Positions 14,257-23,624 are shown, numbered from the stretch's first letter. The stretch is 44,678 nucleotides of DNA from Bacteroidales bacterium (GCA_015061165.1 SUXC01000019.1:1-44678), one strand, 5' to 3'. The notes: generated from the sequence alone by a model not told the origin. Made by a program: numbers and translations.

Positions 14257-15806
14257 TGATGAATAATATGAATGAGATGATTCTCGTATCCTCCGTTTTC
14301 GGTAGTCTGTTGATAGCGGATATTGGATTGAACACCCTCCCAAATATTGTTGATGAGTAGTGTAGTAGGTGCTACTTGCTCAGCAGATTTTTGCTGATGC
14401 AGAGCCTGTAGCAGATGACTCGTCAGGTCATAGCCCAACAGGTCGTATCGTGGTTGTTCAGAACTGAGTTCATGAGCAAAATACTTGTCGAAAAGTGCCT
14501 GATACGATTGAGGAACAAAAGGCTCCTGCGTGAATACGGAAACATACAGTTGTGGCAGGATGATTTTCTCCGACTGCCATGAGTAGTGCGAGTACAACGT
14601 GATACGATAGTTTGCAGAGGCTTTTATCAGATGCGGCATAACCGTTTGCAGGTTGGCATATCGCTCGGTGTTAAAGACTACGATATTCTCCACATCGCTG
14701 CGCAGACCTCCCCCTATCGAGTCGGTGAGTAGTGCGCGCAAAGAGATAGTGGTGGTAGGCACTTGTTCGCGTTTTAATGCGGCATGCAGAGCCTTGATGC
14801 CCGAAGGGATGACTTCTCCCTCTTTCGACTCAATCAATACGCAATTAATGCTGTTGCCCTTCTGTGCCAAGTAACGGGCTATAGTATCCGCCTCTATCTG
14901 CTCCGAAGGGTTAAACTTATAGACATTAGGATGGTTCTGTATCCCCTCTACGCGTGAGAGAAATGGTATCAGCAGACGCACACTATCCTCAGCCAACGAA
15001 TCCATGACCATGGCCACTTGCTGCGAATAGGCAGGACCAATGACCGCGTCCATTTGGCGTATCTCAGGGTGTTGTTGCAATATCTCTTGGGTGCGATTGG
15101 CGGTCTTGCCAATATCGTAGGTGAATACCTCCAGCATGTGTCCTTTGGCTTGTGCCTCATAGATAGCAATCAGAGCGCCTGCATAGAAATCATAGAAACG
15201 TTCCATGTTCTTTTCGCGTTTGATTGCATCGGCATGCAGGGGCAGTAGCAACGCCAATCGAACAGCAGTGCTATCTATTTTTGGCAGCGAGTCCACGCGG
15301 GCGGTATCTACTGCTACCAATGTGTCTGCTACCACGGGTTCTGCCACCACTTTTTCCGATGATTTTGCTTCCTTGCCTATGGATTTGTTGCTGATTGATT
15401 CTTTGTTTATGGATTTGTTATCATCGAACAGCACCAAGCGTTTTCTTCTTTTCTCTTTTATTTTCTCTGCTCGTGTGGGTTGAGTGATGGTGGAACGCTC
15501 AGATTTAGCTTTGACAACGGGTGTGGCTGCAGTATCCACGCTGAGCCCTTTAGCAGGAATCAGAATGACCTCTTCGTATCTTAGTCCTTGGTGTTGCAGA
15601 TGTGGATTGGCTTTCAGAATCTCCTCTTGTGTTACGCCAAAATTCACACTGATACGGTATAGACCCACGCTACGCTCCACCGTGTAGCGATAATATACTT
15701 GTCCGTTGATAGTATCCAACGGATAATCCAATTTTTCTGCTTTCGCAGGCATAGCCCATGCTATCAGTGCCAAGCATAGTGTGAAATATGTGCGTATCAT
15801 TTTCAT
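14253..15806 (-). CDS. LysM domain plus periplasmic-binding-protein (type I) fold
   Basis: This 517-residue exported protein has a signal peptide at 1-23 and a LysM-like domain at about 38-86 (YYRYTVERSVGLYRISVNFG, then PHLQHQG). A long low-complexity linker at about 90-180 is rich in Lys, Ser and Val. A periplasmic-binding type I fold follows from about 183 (VRLALLLPLHADA) with GAL-AIYEA and the VIGPAYSQQVAMV strand. The combination resembles LpoA-like or receptor-ligand-binding proteins of the cell wall rather than nutrient-uptake binding proteins, as no ABC transporter is nearby. It overlaps gldG and the barrel gene by 4 bases each. Confidence 0.8.
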   Translation of the reverse strand: MKMIRTYFTLCLALIAWAMPAKAEKLDYPLDTINGQVYYRYTVERSVGLYRISVNFGVTQEEILKANPHLQHQGLRYEEVILIPAKGLSVDTAATPVVKAKSERSTITQPTRAEKIKEKRRKRLVLFDDNKSINKESISNKSIGKEAKSSEKVVAEPVVADTLVAVDTARVDSLPKIDSTAVRLALLLPLHADAIKREKNMERFYDFYAGALIAIYEAQAKGHMLEVFTYDIGKTANRTQEILQQHPEIRQMDAVIGPAYSQQVAMVMDSLAEDSVRLLIPFLSRVEGIQNHPNVYKFNPSEQIEADTIARYLAQKGNSINCVLIESKEGEVIPSGIKALHAALKREQVPTTTISLRALLTDSIGGGLRSDVENIVVFNTERYANLQTVMPHLIKASANYRITLYSHYSWQSEKIILPQLYVSVFTQEPFVPQSYQALFDKYFAHELSSEQPRYDLLGYDLTSHLLQALHQQKSAEQVAPTTLLINNIWEGVQSNIRYQQTTENGGYENHLIHIIHQ

Positions 15807-17428
15807 CGTTGTTTTGTATATCGCTTTTTACGTATTCCTATAACGGCTATTCCTATGATAGCCAATATGGTTAGTGGCATAATGATACTTACCACTTGTG
15901 CTGTTATGCGTTCTTCTCTGGCGCGTTGGTCGTTCAGTAGGCGCAGGGTTATTTGCTTTTGTCTCAGTGCCATCCACCCTGTATCATCGGTGAGGTAGAG
16001 TACTGCATTCACCATGAAATCGCGATTACCAAACTGTGTTTGGGTGTATCTATCATAGCCCAATGGTAATGGTTGTCCTTGTTGCCATTCGTTGCGAATG
16101 GTGCTACCTGCTGCCACGACTATCTGTTTGGTAGGTTCGCTTGTTTTGCGCAGGGGGGCGTGCAGTTGTAGGTCTTCGGGGGGCAATAAATGGGCATACA
16201 GCGATGGGAATACTCCCTCTATGCTGGCTGCCACAGGCACAAAGGCATATTGAAACTCACTTTCTGTCCCATTGAATAAACTCAAATCTACCGTAGCAGG
16301 TGTGCCTGTCAGTTTGCTATTCGATGAGGTGGCGAGTAGGGCGGTCTTTTGCAGTCCATCTTCTCCGCCCACAAAGTCAATACACGATGCCATGGTGGCA
16401 CTCACTTGCATGATATTGCGGGTGATAGGTGAGGCTTGCGAGGTCAGCAGCAATGGTGCGTATGTCCAAGGCATAGGTTGCCAGTTGGGCTGTTGTGGAT
16501 TGTCCGACACATCCACAGGCATTGGCAGACACTGCAAATCTTGCACCAGAGCAGGATTGATACGCACACCATAGCGGAACAACATATCCGAGATGTTCAG
16601 TTCCAACGGAATAACGGGGGTCATACCATTCTCTGATAGTGTTTGTTCGGAGAATCGCACTCCGTTCACCACCCACAATATACGCCCGCCTTGCATCAGA
16701 TATTGGTCTAAGATATACTTATCTTTCTCTGAGAATGGCAGTTGTGGATCAGCGATAATCACTGCGCGATACTCATCCAATACGCCTGTCTCATTGCCTA
16801 ATGTACCACGGTCTATTTGGTAGTAATGAGATAGGGCTTGACTGAGGTCAAAAACTTCTGCTTCTGACAATTCGCCGTGTCCTTCGAGGAAGGCAATTTT
16901 TTCTACACTCTCTCGGGCAAGCGAGTGTATGGCTTCTACAAATGCAAACTCCAGGTTCTCAATGCTATGATTAAGGTTCTCCTCGCCGCTCAGTCCGCGA
17001 TTATTGCGCAGTAGTTCCACCACGGCTGTTTTCCCTTTGTAGGTAATCAGTGCATATGGATACACTGTCGTTTGTGCTGTTTGTCCTTTGTGGGTGCGTT
17101 CATGAATAACGGTTGGCGACAACCCTTTGGGCACCTCTTCCGCCGACACCCGATATTCAATACCCAATTGCCAATATCCAATAGCCTCCAAATCTTCCAC
17201 CATCTCTATTGTAGCGCGTTGCAAGCGTTGAAAACCTGCATTTAGTTCGCCGTCAAGCAGAATAGTTACTTGCAGTGGAGCGTCCAAGGATTGTATGAGT
17301 GAGCGGGTAGTGGGTGCAATGCTATAGCGACGGTCGTTGGTCATGTCCCAACGTACCACGAAATGGTGCACCAATACGTTTACCAGTACCACTGCTGCCA
17401 CTATCGCTATGCCTTTCCAAACTCTCAT
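15803..17428 (-). CDS. gldG: GldG-like ABC-transporter auxiliary protein (gliding-associated family)
   Basis: This 541-residue protein has an N-terminal membrane helix (IAIVAAVVLVNVLVHHFVV) and the characteristic RWDMTNDRRYSIAPTTR segment of GldG. A large periplasmic region with ENLEFAFVEAI and AFLEGHGEL motifs and a C-terminal membrane helix before IRKKRYTKQR follow. I start it at 17428 because the upstream ATG falls in repetitive spacer sequence. GldG normally works with GldF and GldA as an ABC transporter in gliding bacteria; homologues also occur in non-gliding Bacteroidales. No gldF is seen next to it. A degenerate CCAATA-type repeat occurs within the coding sequence at about 17157-17192. 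Confidence 0.85.
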   Translation of the reverse strand: MRVWKGIAIVAAVVLVNVLVHHFVVRWDMTNDRRYSIAPTTRSLIQSLDAPLQVTILLDGELNAGFQRLQRATIEMVEDLEAIGYWQLGIEYRVSAEEVPKGLSPTVIHERTHKGQTAQTTVYPYALITYKGKTAVVELLRNNRGLSGEENLNHSIENLEFAFVEAIHSLARESVEKIAFLEGHGELSEAEVFDLSQALSHYYQIDRGTLGNETGVLDEYRAVIIADPQLPFSEKDKYILDQYLMQGGRILWVVNGVRFSEQTLSENGMTPVIPLELNISDMLFRYGVRINPALVQDLQCLPMPVDVSDNPQQPNWQPMPWTYAPLLLTSQASPITRNIMQVSATMASCIDFVGGEDGLQKTALLATSSNSKLTGTPATVDLSLFNGTESEFQYAFVPVAASIEGVFPSLYAHLLPPEDLQLHAPLRKTSEPTKQIVVAAGSTIRNEWQQGQPLPLGYDRYTQTQFGNRDFMVNAVLYLTDDTGWMALRQKQITLRLLNDQRAREERITAQVVSIIMPLTILAIIGIAVIGIRKKRYTKQR

Positions 17429-17474
17429 CGTTATTTCCGATTCCCGCATCGGACTCCCGACTCCCGATTCCCAA

Positions 17475-19235
17475 TCACAACACTTCCTCGTTCACCACCA
17501 CTGGATATTTCTCACGCAGTGTAGCCACCCATTGTTTCTCCAGATGGTCTTGATAATCGGTGGTAACTTGGCTGCGCACGTCGGTGTATTCTTGTGGTGC
17601 TTTGATTACTTTGCCCACAGGCACTACTACAGGGAACTCTTCGCTTGGGGTGTATTCTGCTGTTTTGTTTTTGAATCCGTACTTGTCCACAGCAGCGTTT
17701 TTGCCTGCTACCCACAAACCTTTTTCCACTTTCACATATTGTACGCTATCCACGTTGATACGTTGGTTGATATAGCTCATCACCGAGTCCGCGTTGGCAG
17801 TTTTGATGATTTGCTTAGCTGCTTTTGCCACTTTCTCATCTTTGGCGTAAATCATATATCCTTTGTAGCGTGGCTCGTCCCAGGTATAGTTTTTCTTGTT
17901 TGCTTTGAAGTAGGCAGCCAATCCTTCTGTATCTTTGTTGGCTTTGTCCCACACTTCACGCAGTGATACGTCAAAGAGTAGGATGCCGTCGTGATACTCG
18001 CGTACCAAGTTACGCAGGTCGGCATATTTCTCCTCCAAGTGTGCATCAGCGTATGCTTTTACTTCCTCATCGCTCATCTCTGTTGGCAGGTTGTATTCTG
18101 CGCGTGTCTTCTTGATAAAACTCTTTTCTGCCTCTTGGTAGCGCACATCGCGTTTCACTTGCATCAGCAGTTGTTGGCGCATGCTGTCCAATGGTTGAAT
18201 GCCACGTTTGTCGTACAGTTTCACAAAGTGCCAACCAAAGCGTGTTGGGAAAGGCTCGCTCATTTCGCCGGGTTGCATGTCAAAGGTGATGTTTTCGAAT
18301 GGTTGTACCATCATGCCTCTGCCAAACCAGCCCAAATCGCCACCGCGCACGGCACTACCTTTGTCGTCGGAGTGGGCGGTTGCTACTTCGGCAAAGTCTG
18401 CGCCTGCCAATACTACTTGATATAGACTATCAATGTCTTTCTTGGCGTCCAATGCTGTCTGTTCTGTTCCGCGAGGCATCATCTTCATGATATGTGCTGC
18501 ATGCACTTCTTCGTATGGGCGTTCTTCCTCTACCAAGGCGATATGGAAACCGTATGGCGAACGAAAGACTTCGGTTACTTCGCCTACAGGGGTGTTATAT
18601 ACTGCATCTTCGAATGGATACACATAGCGGAACACTTGTATCCAACCCAGTTCGCCACCGTTCTCTTTGCCTGCGGGGTCTTCGGTCATCTCACGAGCCA
18701 CATCGGCAAACGCTTCTGCCTCGCGTACTGCTACCCACTTGCGACCTCTCTTCACTTTCTTCTCCACGCCAGTGGTTACGCGCTCGCGGGCAAGGTTGAT
18801 TTTCGCCAATGCCTCTGCTTCTGCCACAGAGTCTGCACTTGCAGGACATTGGATAGCGATATGTGCAGCACGGCGCACGTTGGCTTGACGGTTGTAACTC
18901 AGTTGTACAAGACTATCAACGGCCTCGTTATCTTGCATGTATTTTGGAGTGGCTTGCGCACGATAGCCTGCCAACTCTTTCTTGAAGGCTTCGGTGGTGT
19001 CCACGCCTTGGGCGATGGCTTCAGTTACTTTCAGTTTGAAGTTGATAAAGAGGTCCAAATACTCTTCCATCGATTTCTTTTCAAGACTTGTTTCTTGATT
19101 GTTTTTCTCATAGATGTACATGAACTCCGACAACATCACGGGTTCGCCGTTGATGGTCATCAGTACTTTGTCTTCTTGCGCGAAGCCCATCATGGCTCCC
19201 GCCAACAGGATGATTGATAGAAATACTTTTTTCAT
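17475..19235 (-). CDS. Periplasmic peptidyl-prolyl isomerase, SurA/PpiC type, two parvulin domains
   Basis: This 586-residue exported protein has a signal peptide at 1-19. An N-terminal SurA-like chaperone segment (INGEPVMLSEFMYIYEKNN) precedes two rotamase domains. The first, at about 125-235, contains KENGGELGWIQVF and VFRSPYGFHIALVEE. The second, at about 238-340, contains HIMKMMPRG, GGDLGWFGRG and TRFGWHFVKLYD. A long C-terminal region follows. It should fold outer-membrane or surface proteins in transit through the periplasm. It is the first gene of the long minus-strand operon and divergent from the DHH phosphoesterase gene. Confidence 0.9.
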   Translation of the reverse strand: MKKVFLSIILLAGAMMGFAQEDKVLMTINGEPVMLSEFMYIYEKNNQETSLEKKSMEEYLDLFINFKLKVTEAIAQGVDTTEAFKKELAGYRAQATPKYMQDNEAVDSLVQLSYNRQANVRRAAHIAIQCPASADSVAEAEALAKINLARERVTTGVEKKVKRGRKWVAVREAEAFADVAREMTEDPAGKENGGELGWIQVFRYVYPFEDAVYNTPVGEVTEVFRSPYGFHIALVEEERPYEEVHAAHIMKMMPRGTEQTALDAKKDIDSLYQVVLAGADFAEVATAHSDDKGSAVRGGDLGWFGRGMMVQPFENITFDMQPGEMSEPFPTRFGWHFVKLYDKRGIQPLDSMRQQLLMQVKRDVRYQEAEKSFIKKTRAEYNLPTEMSDEEVKAYADAHLEEKYADLRNLVREYHDGILLFDVSLREVWDKANKDTEGLAAYFKANKKNYTWDEPRYKGYMIYAKDEKVAKAAKQIIKTANADSVMSYINQRINVDSVQYVKVEKGLWVAGKNAAVDKYGFKNKTAEYTPSEEFPVVVPVGKVIKAPQEYTDVRSQVTTDYQDHLEKQWVATLREKYPVVVNEEVL

Positions 19236-19298
19236 TGTTTTCTTTATTTTTTTAATTCAAAATTCGTAATTCAAAATTCAAAATTCACATAAAGCGTG

Positions 19299-19306
19299 CA
19301 AAGTTA
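19299..19306 (-). promoter_or_regulatory. Promoter of the operon 19235-9739
   Basis: The minus strand reads TAACTTTG, a match to TAnnTTTG, 63 bases before the parvulin gene. The spacer between consists of ATTCAAAATTCGTAATTC-type word repeats. Confidence 0.6.
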
Positions 19307-19338
19307 CAAAAAAAATTTGATATATGCAAAAAAAATAG

Positions 19339-19346
19339 TACTTTTG
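19339..19346 (+). promoter_or_regulatory. Promoter of the DHH phosphoesterase gene
   Basis: TACTTTTG matches TAnnTTTG, with TTGATATATGC about 20 bases upstream. It is 17 bases before the ATG, so the leader is very short. It is divergent to the 19299-19306 promoter. Confidence 0.65.
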
Positions 19347-19363
19347 CAGCAAATTTCACACAA

Positions 19364-20467
19364 ATGACCATGACAATGCTTACATCTTTTTTCTCAGACG
19401 CGGAGGTTAAGGCTGCGCAAGAACTTATCAATCAGTCGAATAATGTGGTTATCCTTACGCATATGTCCCCTGATGGCGATGCTATGGGGTCATCCTTGGC
19501 GATGCGCCACTTTTTGGAAGCGCAAGGAAAACAAGTTGCGGTGATTGTGCCGAACGCTTTTCCCGATTTTTTGGCATGGCTGCCTAAGGCCGACCAAGAT
19601 ATTATCTACGAAACCCAACGTGCGGAGGCGGATGCTCTTCTCGACCATGCAGATTTGGTGATTTGCACCGATTTCAACGATCCAAAGCGTATTGGTTCGT
19701 TGGGCGATAAACTGCTCACGCTCCCTTGTAAGAAGATGATGATTGACCATCACCTTCACCCTGCTTCTTTCCCCGATTTGACCCTGTCATATCCCTCTTC
19801 CCCCTCCACCTGCGAACTTGTTTATCGCCTAATCACCAGCCTGTCGCCAATATCCAATAGCCCGCAGGGCGTCCAATACCCAATACCCAATACCCAAGAA
19901 ATAGCCACCTGCATCTACACGGGCATGATGACCGACACGGGCAATTTCTCCTTCAATTCCAATTACCCCGAGATGTATCAGATTGTGGGCGATTTGGTGT
20001 CATTGGGCGTGAATAAGGATGAGATTTACAACCGCGTCTTCAATGCTTATTCGGCTGACCGTATGCGTCTGATGGGGTATTGTTTGTATAGTAAGATGAG
20101 GATTTTTCCAGAGCATCATACGGCTCTTATCTATTTGAGTCGCAAGGAGTTGTATCGTTTCAATTTCCAGTCGGGCGATGCGGAGGGCATTGTTAATTTG
20201 CCTTTGCAAATCAAGGATGTTTACTATTCTTGTTTTATGCGCGAGGATAAGGTCAATCCTACCGAAGTGGCATTAGCTGGTGGTAGTAAGACCAAGATTA
20301 AGATCTCGCTCCGCAGTCAGGGCAACCGTCCTGTGAATGTGTTTGCTAAGGATATTTTCGGTGGTGGTGGTCATGCCAATGCTTCGGGTGGCGAATACTA
20401 CGGACCATTGCCCGAAGCCGTGCAGTTGTTTATTGATAACTACACAAAGTATTTCGCCAAAGAATAG
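19364..20467 (+). CDS. nrnA: DHH-family phosphoesterase, NrnA-like oligoribonuclease / pAp phosphatase
   Basis: This 367-residue cytosolic protein has the DHH motifs LTHMSPDGDAMGSS (H33, D37, D39), CTDFND (D103) and DHH at 129-131. Further on are TDTGNFSF and the C-terminal DHHA1 motif GGGGHANASGG (about 342-352). NrnA-type enzymes degrade short RNA oligonucleotides and 3'-phosphoadenosine 5'-phosphate using Mn2+. Residues 161-180 (LSPISNSPQGVQYPIPNTQE) are an insertion at a loop between the CELVYRLI and IATCIYTG helices, encoded by a palindromic repeat that also occurs in mltD. Three near ATGs (residues 1, 3, 5) make the exact start uncertain. Confidence 0.88.
   Translation: MTMTMLTSFFSDAEVKAAQELINQSNNVVILTHMSPDGDAMGSSLAMRHFLEAQGKQVAVIVPNAFPDFLAWLPKADQDIIYETQRAEADALLDHADLVICTDFNDPKRIGSLGDKLLTLPCKKMMIDHHLHPASFPDLTLSYPSSPSTCELVYRLITSLSPISNSPQGVQYPIPNTQEIATCIYTGMMTDTGNFSFNSNYPEMYQIVGDLVSLGVNKDEIYNRVFNAYSADRMRLMGYCLYSKMRIFPEHHTALIYLSRKELYRFNFQSGDAEGIVNLPLQIKDVYYSCFMREDKVNPTEVALAGGSKTKIKISLRSQGNRPVNVFAKDIFGGGGHANASGGEYYGPLPEAVQLFIDNYTKYFAKE
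19854..19877. repeat. 24-bp palindromic repeat embedded in the DHH phosphoesterase gene
   Basis: This is the exact reverse complement of 11198-11221 and reads the same peptide NSPQGVQ in frame. It is followed to about 19895 by three CCAATAC words. See mltD. Confidence 0.85.
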
Positions 20468-20519
20468 CGATTTTCGCCCAATTCATCGGTATTTTCTTTC
20501 CGTATTCTATGGCATTTTA

Positions 20520-21134
20520 TCATAGAATAGGGTACGCTGCATCTTCGTCTCCGTCCACTGTGGGAGGATTGAAGTCGCGTTGCTTGGGCATGCCTGATAG
20601 GCTATTTGTCCACCACACCCACATACCGAAGAGCATCAAGTAGAAGAGGTATTTGAATACATAGGTGTGCATCAACTCAAACAATTCGGGGTGATATTCT
20701 ATGATGATAGTGATGAGTGCGATACGCAGGATATTGAATAGGTATATTGCCACAAACCCTAATGGGATAAACCACAGTTTTCTGAGCCATTTGCCTCGTG
20801 CCACCAGCATGATAATCAGCCAGATGAATGCTTGTTTCAGCGCGGTGCAACTCCACACGATGCGCACGCTTGAGCCACTATCGAAGCGTAATATGTTGTT
20901 TGGCAGTTGATGAATGGTATCGCGTACCAGCTGTACCACCCAATATACGGCATCCGCTATATGTGCAGCGAGGAAGTCAAAGGGTTGTGTAATGTCCATG
21001 CCGAACCATGTAACTTGTTCGCCTCCCTCATCGCCCAGTACGGTAAACTTCCAAAAGAAGTTCGCTGCTAACAACGCCACCACGAACAATAGTATGTCCA
21101 CATACGGAGCAATATTTCTTTTCCAATCTTTCAT
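20520..21134 (-). CDS. Exosortase/archaeosortase-family membrane protein
   Basis: This 204-residue multi-pass protein has the putative catalytic triad of exosortases: C96 (VWSCTALKQAF), R137 (LFNILRIALI) and H156 (FELMHTYVFKYLFY). Each lies at the membrane-edge positions expected. Exosortases cleave C-terminal tripartite sorting signals, analogous to sortase. No canonical PEP-CTERM protein is in the window; the protein at 25289-25747 has a PIG-helix-basic tail that might be a substrate. It stands alone between the convergent DHH gene and tsaD. The subfamily (XrtF-like or other) cannot be fixed from sequence alone. Confidence 0.75.
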   Translation of the reverse strand: MKDWKRNIAPYVDILLFVVALLAANFFWKFTVLGDEGGEQVTWFGMDITQPFDFLAAHIADAVYWVVQLVRDTIHQLPNNILRFDSGSSVRIVWSCTALKQAFIWLIIMLVARGKWLRKLWFIPLGFVAIYLFNILRIALITIIIEYHPELFELMHTYVFKYLFYLMLFGMWVWWTNSLSGMPKQRDFNPPTVDGDEDAAYPIL

Positions 21135-21201
21135 TCGTCATTCGTTTTTAATAATTTTTATTCCGTGTTTCCGTGCTTGTCCGTGCTCGTCGGTGGTTGA
21201 G

Positions 21202-22245
21202 TTATATGCGGGTTTTCGCGTATGGCGCGGCGTCCACAGGGCAAAACTCGCCTTTCAGGTACTTGTAGTATCCTGCTTGTGCCACCATCGCAGCATTGTC
21301 TGTCGTGTAGGCAAATGGTGGGATATGCACTTTCCATCGATGGCGTTTGCCTAAGTCTATGAGTGCATTGCGTAATCCGCTATTGGCACTCACGCCGCCG
21401 GCTACGGCTATCTCTTTCACGCCCAAATCTTTGGCTGCTTTCTTCAGTTTATTGATAAGAATATCGATAATTGTTTTTTGCAGCGATGCGCAAAGGTCTG
21501 CCTTATTTTCCTCGATGAAATCGGGGTTTTCTTTCAGATTATCGCGCAGGAAGTAGAGGAACGAGGTCTTCAGTCCCGAGAAGGAGTAGTTGTATTCGGG
21601 TATATGTGGCTTGCTGAATTGATATGCTTCGGCATTCCCTTCTTTGGCAAGTCTGTCTATCCATGGTCCGCCGGGGTAGGGCAGTCCCATTATCTTGGCG
21701 CACTTGTCGAATGCTTCGCCTGCGGCATCATCTATTGTCTGCCCGATTATCTCCATCGTGTAATGGTCTTTCACCAGTACTATTTGACTATTACCTCCAC
21801 TCACCAACAAACACAAGAACGGAAAACTCGGAGCCTTCTCCCTATTGCCCATAGCCAATTGCCTATCGCCAATAGTCTCGATGAAATGGGCCAAAATATG
21901 CGCTTGCAGGTGGTTCACTTCCACCAGAGGTATGTTTTGTGATAGTGCCAATCCTTTGGCAAAACTTGTTCCTACCAGCAGGCTGCCCAATAGTCCAGGT
22001 CCGCGTGTGAAGGCGATGGCGCTCAGTTGGTCTGCACGCACGTCGGCTCTACGCAACGCTGCATCCACCACGGGTACTATATTCAGTTGGTGCGCACGGC
22101 TGGCGAGTTCGGGTACAACGCCTCCAAACTCCTCGTGTACACCTTGTGAGGCGGTAACATTGCTCAGCAGTATCCCGTCGCGGATAACGGCTGCGGAGGT
22201 GTCATCGCAACTCGATTCTATCGCTAAAATAATGGTCTCTTTCAT
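21202..22245 (-). CDS. tsaD: tRNA N6-adenosine threonylcarbamoyltransferase TsaD
   Basis: This 347-residue Kae1/TsaD protein has IESSCDDTSAAV at the N-terminus, the metal-binding H112 and H116 in NHLQAHILAH, TRGPGLLGSL, and the nucleotide motifs VSGGNSQIVLV and DDAAGEAFDK. VAGGVSANSGLR follows. It transfers threonylcarbamoyl to A37 of tRNAs decoding ANN codons. Residues about 125-139 (TIGDRQLAMGNREKA) look inserted between two conserved segments and are encoded by a CCAATA/GGCAATTGG-type repeat (21841-21875) like those in mltD and nrnA. The SGGN in place of SGGH seems normal for Bacteroidetes. Confidence 0.95.
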   Translation of the reverse strand: MKETIILAIESSCDDTSAAVIRDGILLSNVTASQGVHEEFGGVVPELASRAHQLNIVPVVDAALRRADVRADQLSAIAFTRGPGLLGSLLVGTSFAKGLALSQNIPLVEVNHLQAHILAHFIETIGDRQLAMGNREKAPSFPFLCLLVSGGNSQIVLVKDHYTMEIIGQTIDDAAGEAFDKCAKIMGLPYPGGPWIDRLAKEGNAEAYQFSKPHIPEYNYSFSGLKTSFLYFLRDNLKENPDFIEENKADLCASLQKTIIDILINKLKKAAKDLGVKEIAVAGGVSANSGLRNALIDLGKRHRWKVHIPPFAYTTDNAAMVAQAGYYKYLKGEFCPVDAAPYAKTRI

Positions 22246-22309
22246 ACAATTCCAGAATAGTTGTTTTTGTTGTCTTTAATTTGTTGTGTTCTTTATAAGT
22301 GTTTGTATA

Positions 22310-23437
22310 TCATTCACTTATCTTTTTGTTTTCGGGGGGGGGGTAATTTCCAATCTTTATAAATTCAGTTGGCGTATATCCTACGATTTTCGTGAAATTT
22401 CGCCATGCTGTAGCGCGCGACCGATAGCCTGCATCGTAGAACAGGTCTTGTACATTGGCGTTGGGGTTGGTCAACAGACATTGACATATGTAGTCGATGC
22501 GTCGGCGATGCAGCATGTCCGACAGACTTTCGAATCCCAACTCTTTGGCTGCCAATTGGATATAGGACCTATTGGTTCCCACGTTATGTACAATCTTATC
22601 TCCTGTCAGTTCGTGGTCTTTCCATATCTCAGGTTCGTCCATCAACTTCTGCAGTTTTTGAGCCACATGACTGATAGTCTGTTGTGTGGTCTCGGGTGTT
22701 TCGGCAGCGGCGTAATAATCGCGCACTTTTTCCAGCGGTACATGCAGTCGCTCATAATGCTCGGCATAGACGATGAATACGGAGATTATTAGATAAAAGA
22801 CCTCGTGGATGATGTATCCTACAAAGTACTGCATGCAGCGACTGGCTATATAGGAGCAAACTATCATAACGAGGCAAACGATGAGCAAGTCTATATATTT
22901 TTGTATAGCAGGATTGTTGTGCTTGTATCGCATGTATATCAGTCCAACGCAATAGGGGATGAATAGGGCTACAAAGGCGAGTCTAATATACACCTCGGGT
23001 TCCGAAATATGTGTCCTCAGTTGCGCGATACTGTAGATATTGCGAATCTCGCTCATTGCGCTTAGTACAACGATAGCTGTGGCCATTATCAGCGATGGTA
23101 GTAGTATCAGTAGGGCTCGTTTTACGGTGAGCCAATGTGGGCGTATCAATTCAGCGATATAGCACCAAACCAAGAAGAAAATGTAGAATCCGGGGACAAC
23201 GATAATGGGTGAGAACAGTTTGTATGACTCCAGTATATTGCTGTTGTCAAATGCCATGATTATTTCAATGACGCTTGAAATGGCTGAAGCGGCAAAGAAG
23301 ATGAATATGTAGTACCACCTATGATTGTTGGGTGTATGGTGTTTGATATAGATCAATGAAGCAGCAGCCAATTGCATGAACACATGTATGCCCAATATCA
23401 CGAGGTAGAGTACAGATGTCAGATACGTGAAATTCAT
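22310..23437 (-). CDS. Membrane-anchored AraC-family regulator
   Basis: This 375-residue protein has about seven N-terminal membrane helices up to residue 235. It ends with an AraC-type double helix-turn-helix (about 285-365: YIQLAAKELGFESLSDMLHR, then QDLFYDAGYRSRATAWRNF and GYTPTEF). The helical membrane domain probably senses a signal in or outside the envelope; the arrangement recalls other Bacteroidetes 7TM-AraC regulators. A long G-run lies near the stop codon (22336-22344). The target genes are unknown. Confidence 0.85.
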   Translation of the reverse strand: MNFTYLTSVLYLVILGIHVFMQLAAASLIYIKHHTPNNHRWYYIFIFFAASAISSVIEIIMAFDNSNILESYKLFSPIIVVPGFYIFFLVWCYIAELIRPHWLTVKRALLILLPSLIMATAIVVLSAMSEIRNIYSIAQLRTHISEPEVYIRLAFVALFIPYCVGLIYMRYKHNNPAIQKYIDLLIVCLVMIVCSYIASRCMQYFVGYIIHEVFYLIISVFIVYAEHYERLHVPLEKVRDYYAAAETPETTQQTISHVAQKLQKLMDEPEIWKDHELTGDKIVHNVGTNRSYIQLAAKELGFESLSDMLHRRRIDYICQCLLTNPNANVQDLFYDAGYRSRATAWRNFTKIVGYTPTEFIKIGNYPPPENKKISE

Positions 23438-23463
23438 GCTATTGTCTTAATTCATTTCCCTTA

Positions 23464-23492
23464 CCGCTCGCAGGGTTATTGATTGCGAGCGG
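23464..23492. other. Hairpin upstream of the AraC-type gene
   Basis: CCGCTCGCA / TGCGAGCGG form a 9-bp stem over an 11-base loop about 25 bases before the start of the regulator gene. It might be a leader structure or operator. The surrounding 23438-23624 spacer otherwise shows only repeated GTTGTT words. Confidence 0.5.
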
Positions 23493-23624
23493 AAATAATC
23501 GTTCGAGTGAATGCGAGATAAGAAATTGTCGCCATTGTCGTTCTTCTCTATTCTTTCCCACGGAATAGTTGTCTCTATTGTTGGTTCTAATATTGTTGTT
23601 GATTGATAATAGTCTTATTTTTCT

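Noticed and set aside
14257..14343. N-terminal 29-residue extension of the outer-membrane barrel protein
   Set aside because: It would overlap the upstream gene by 90 bases and precede an evident signal peptide; the ATGA overlap start is better.
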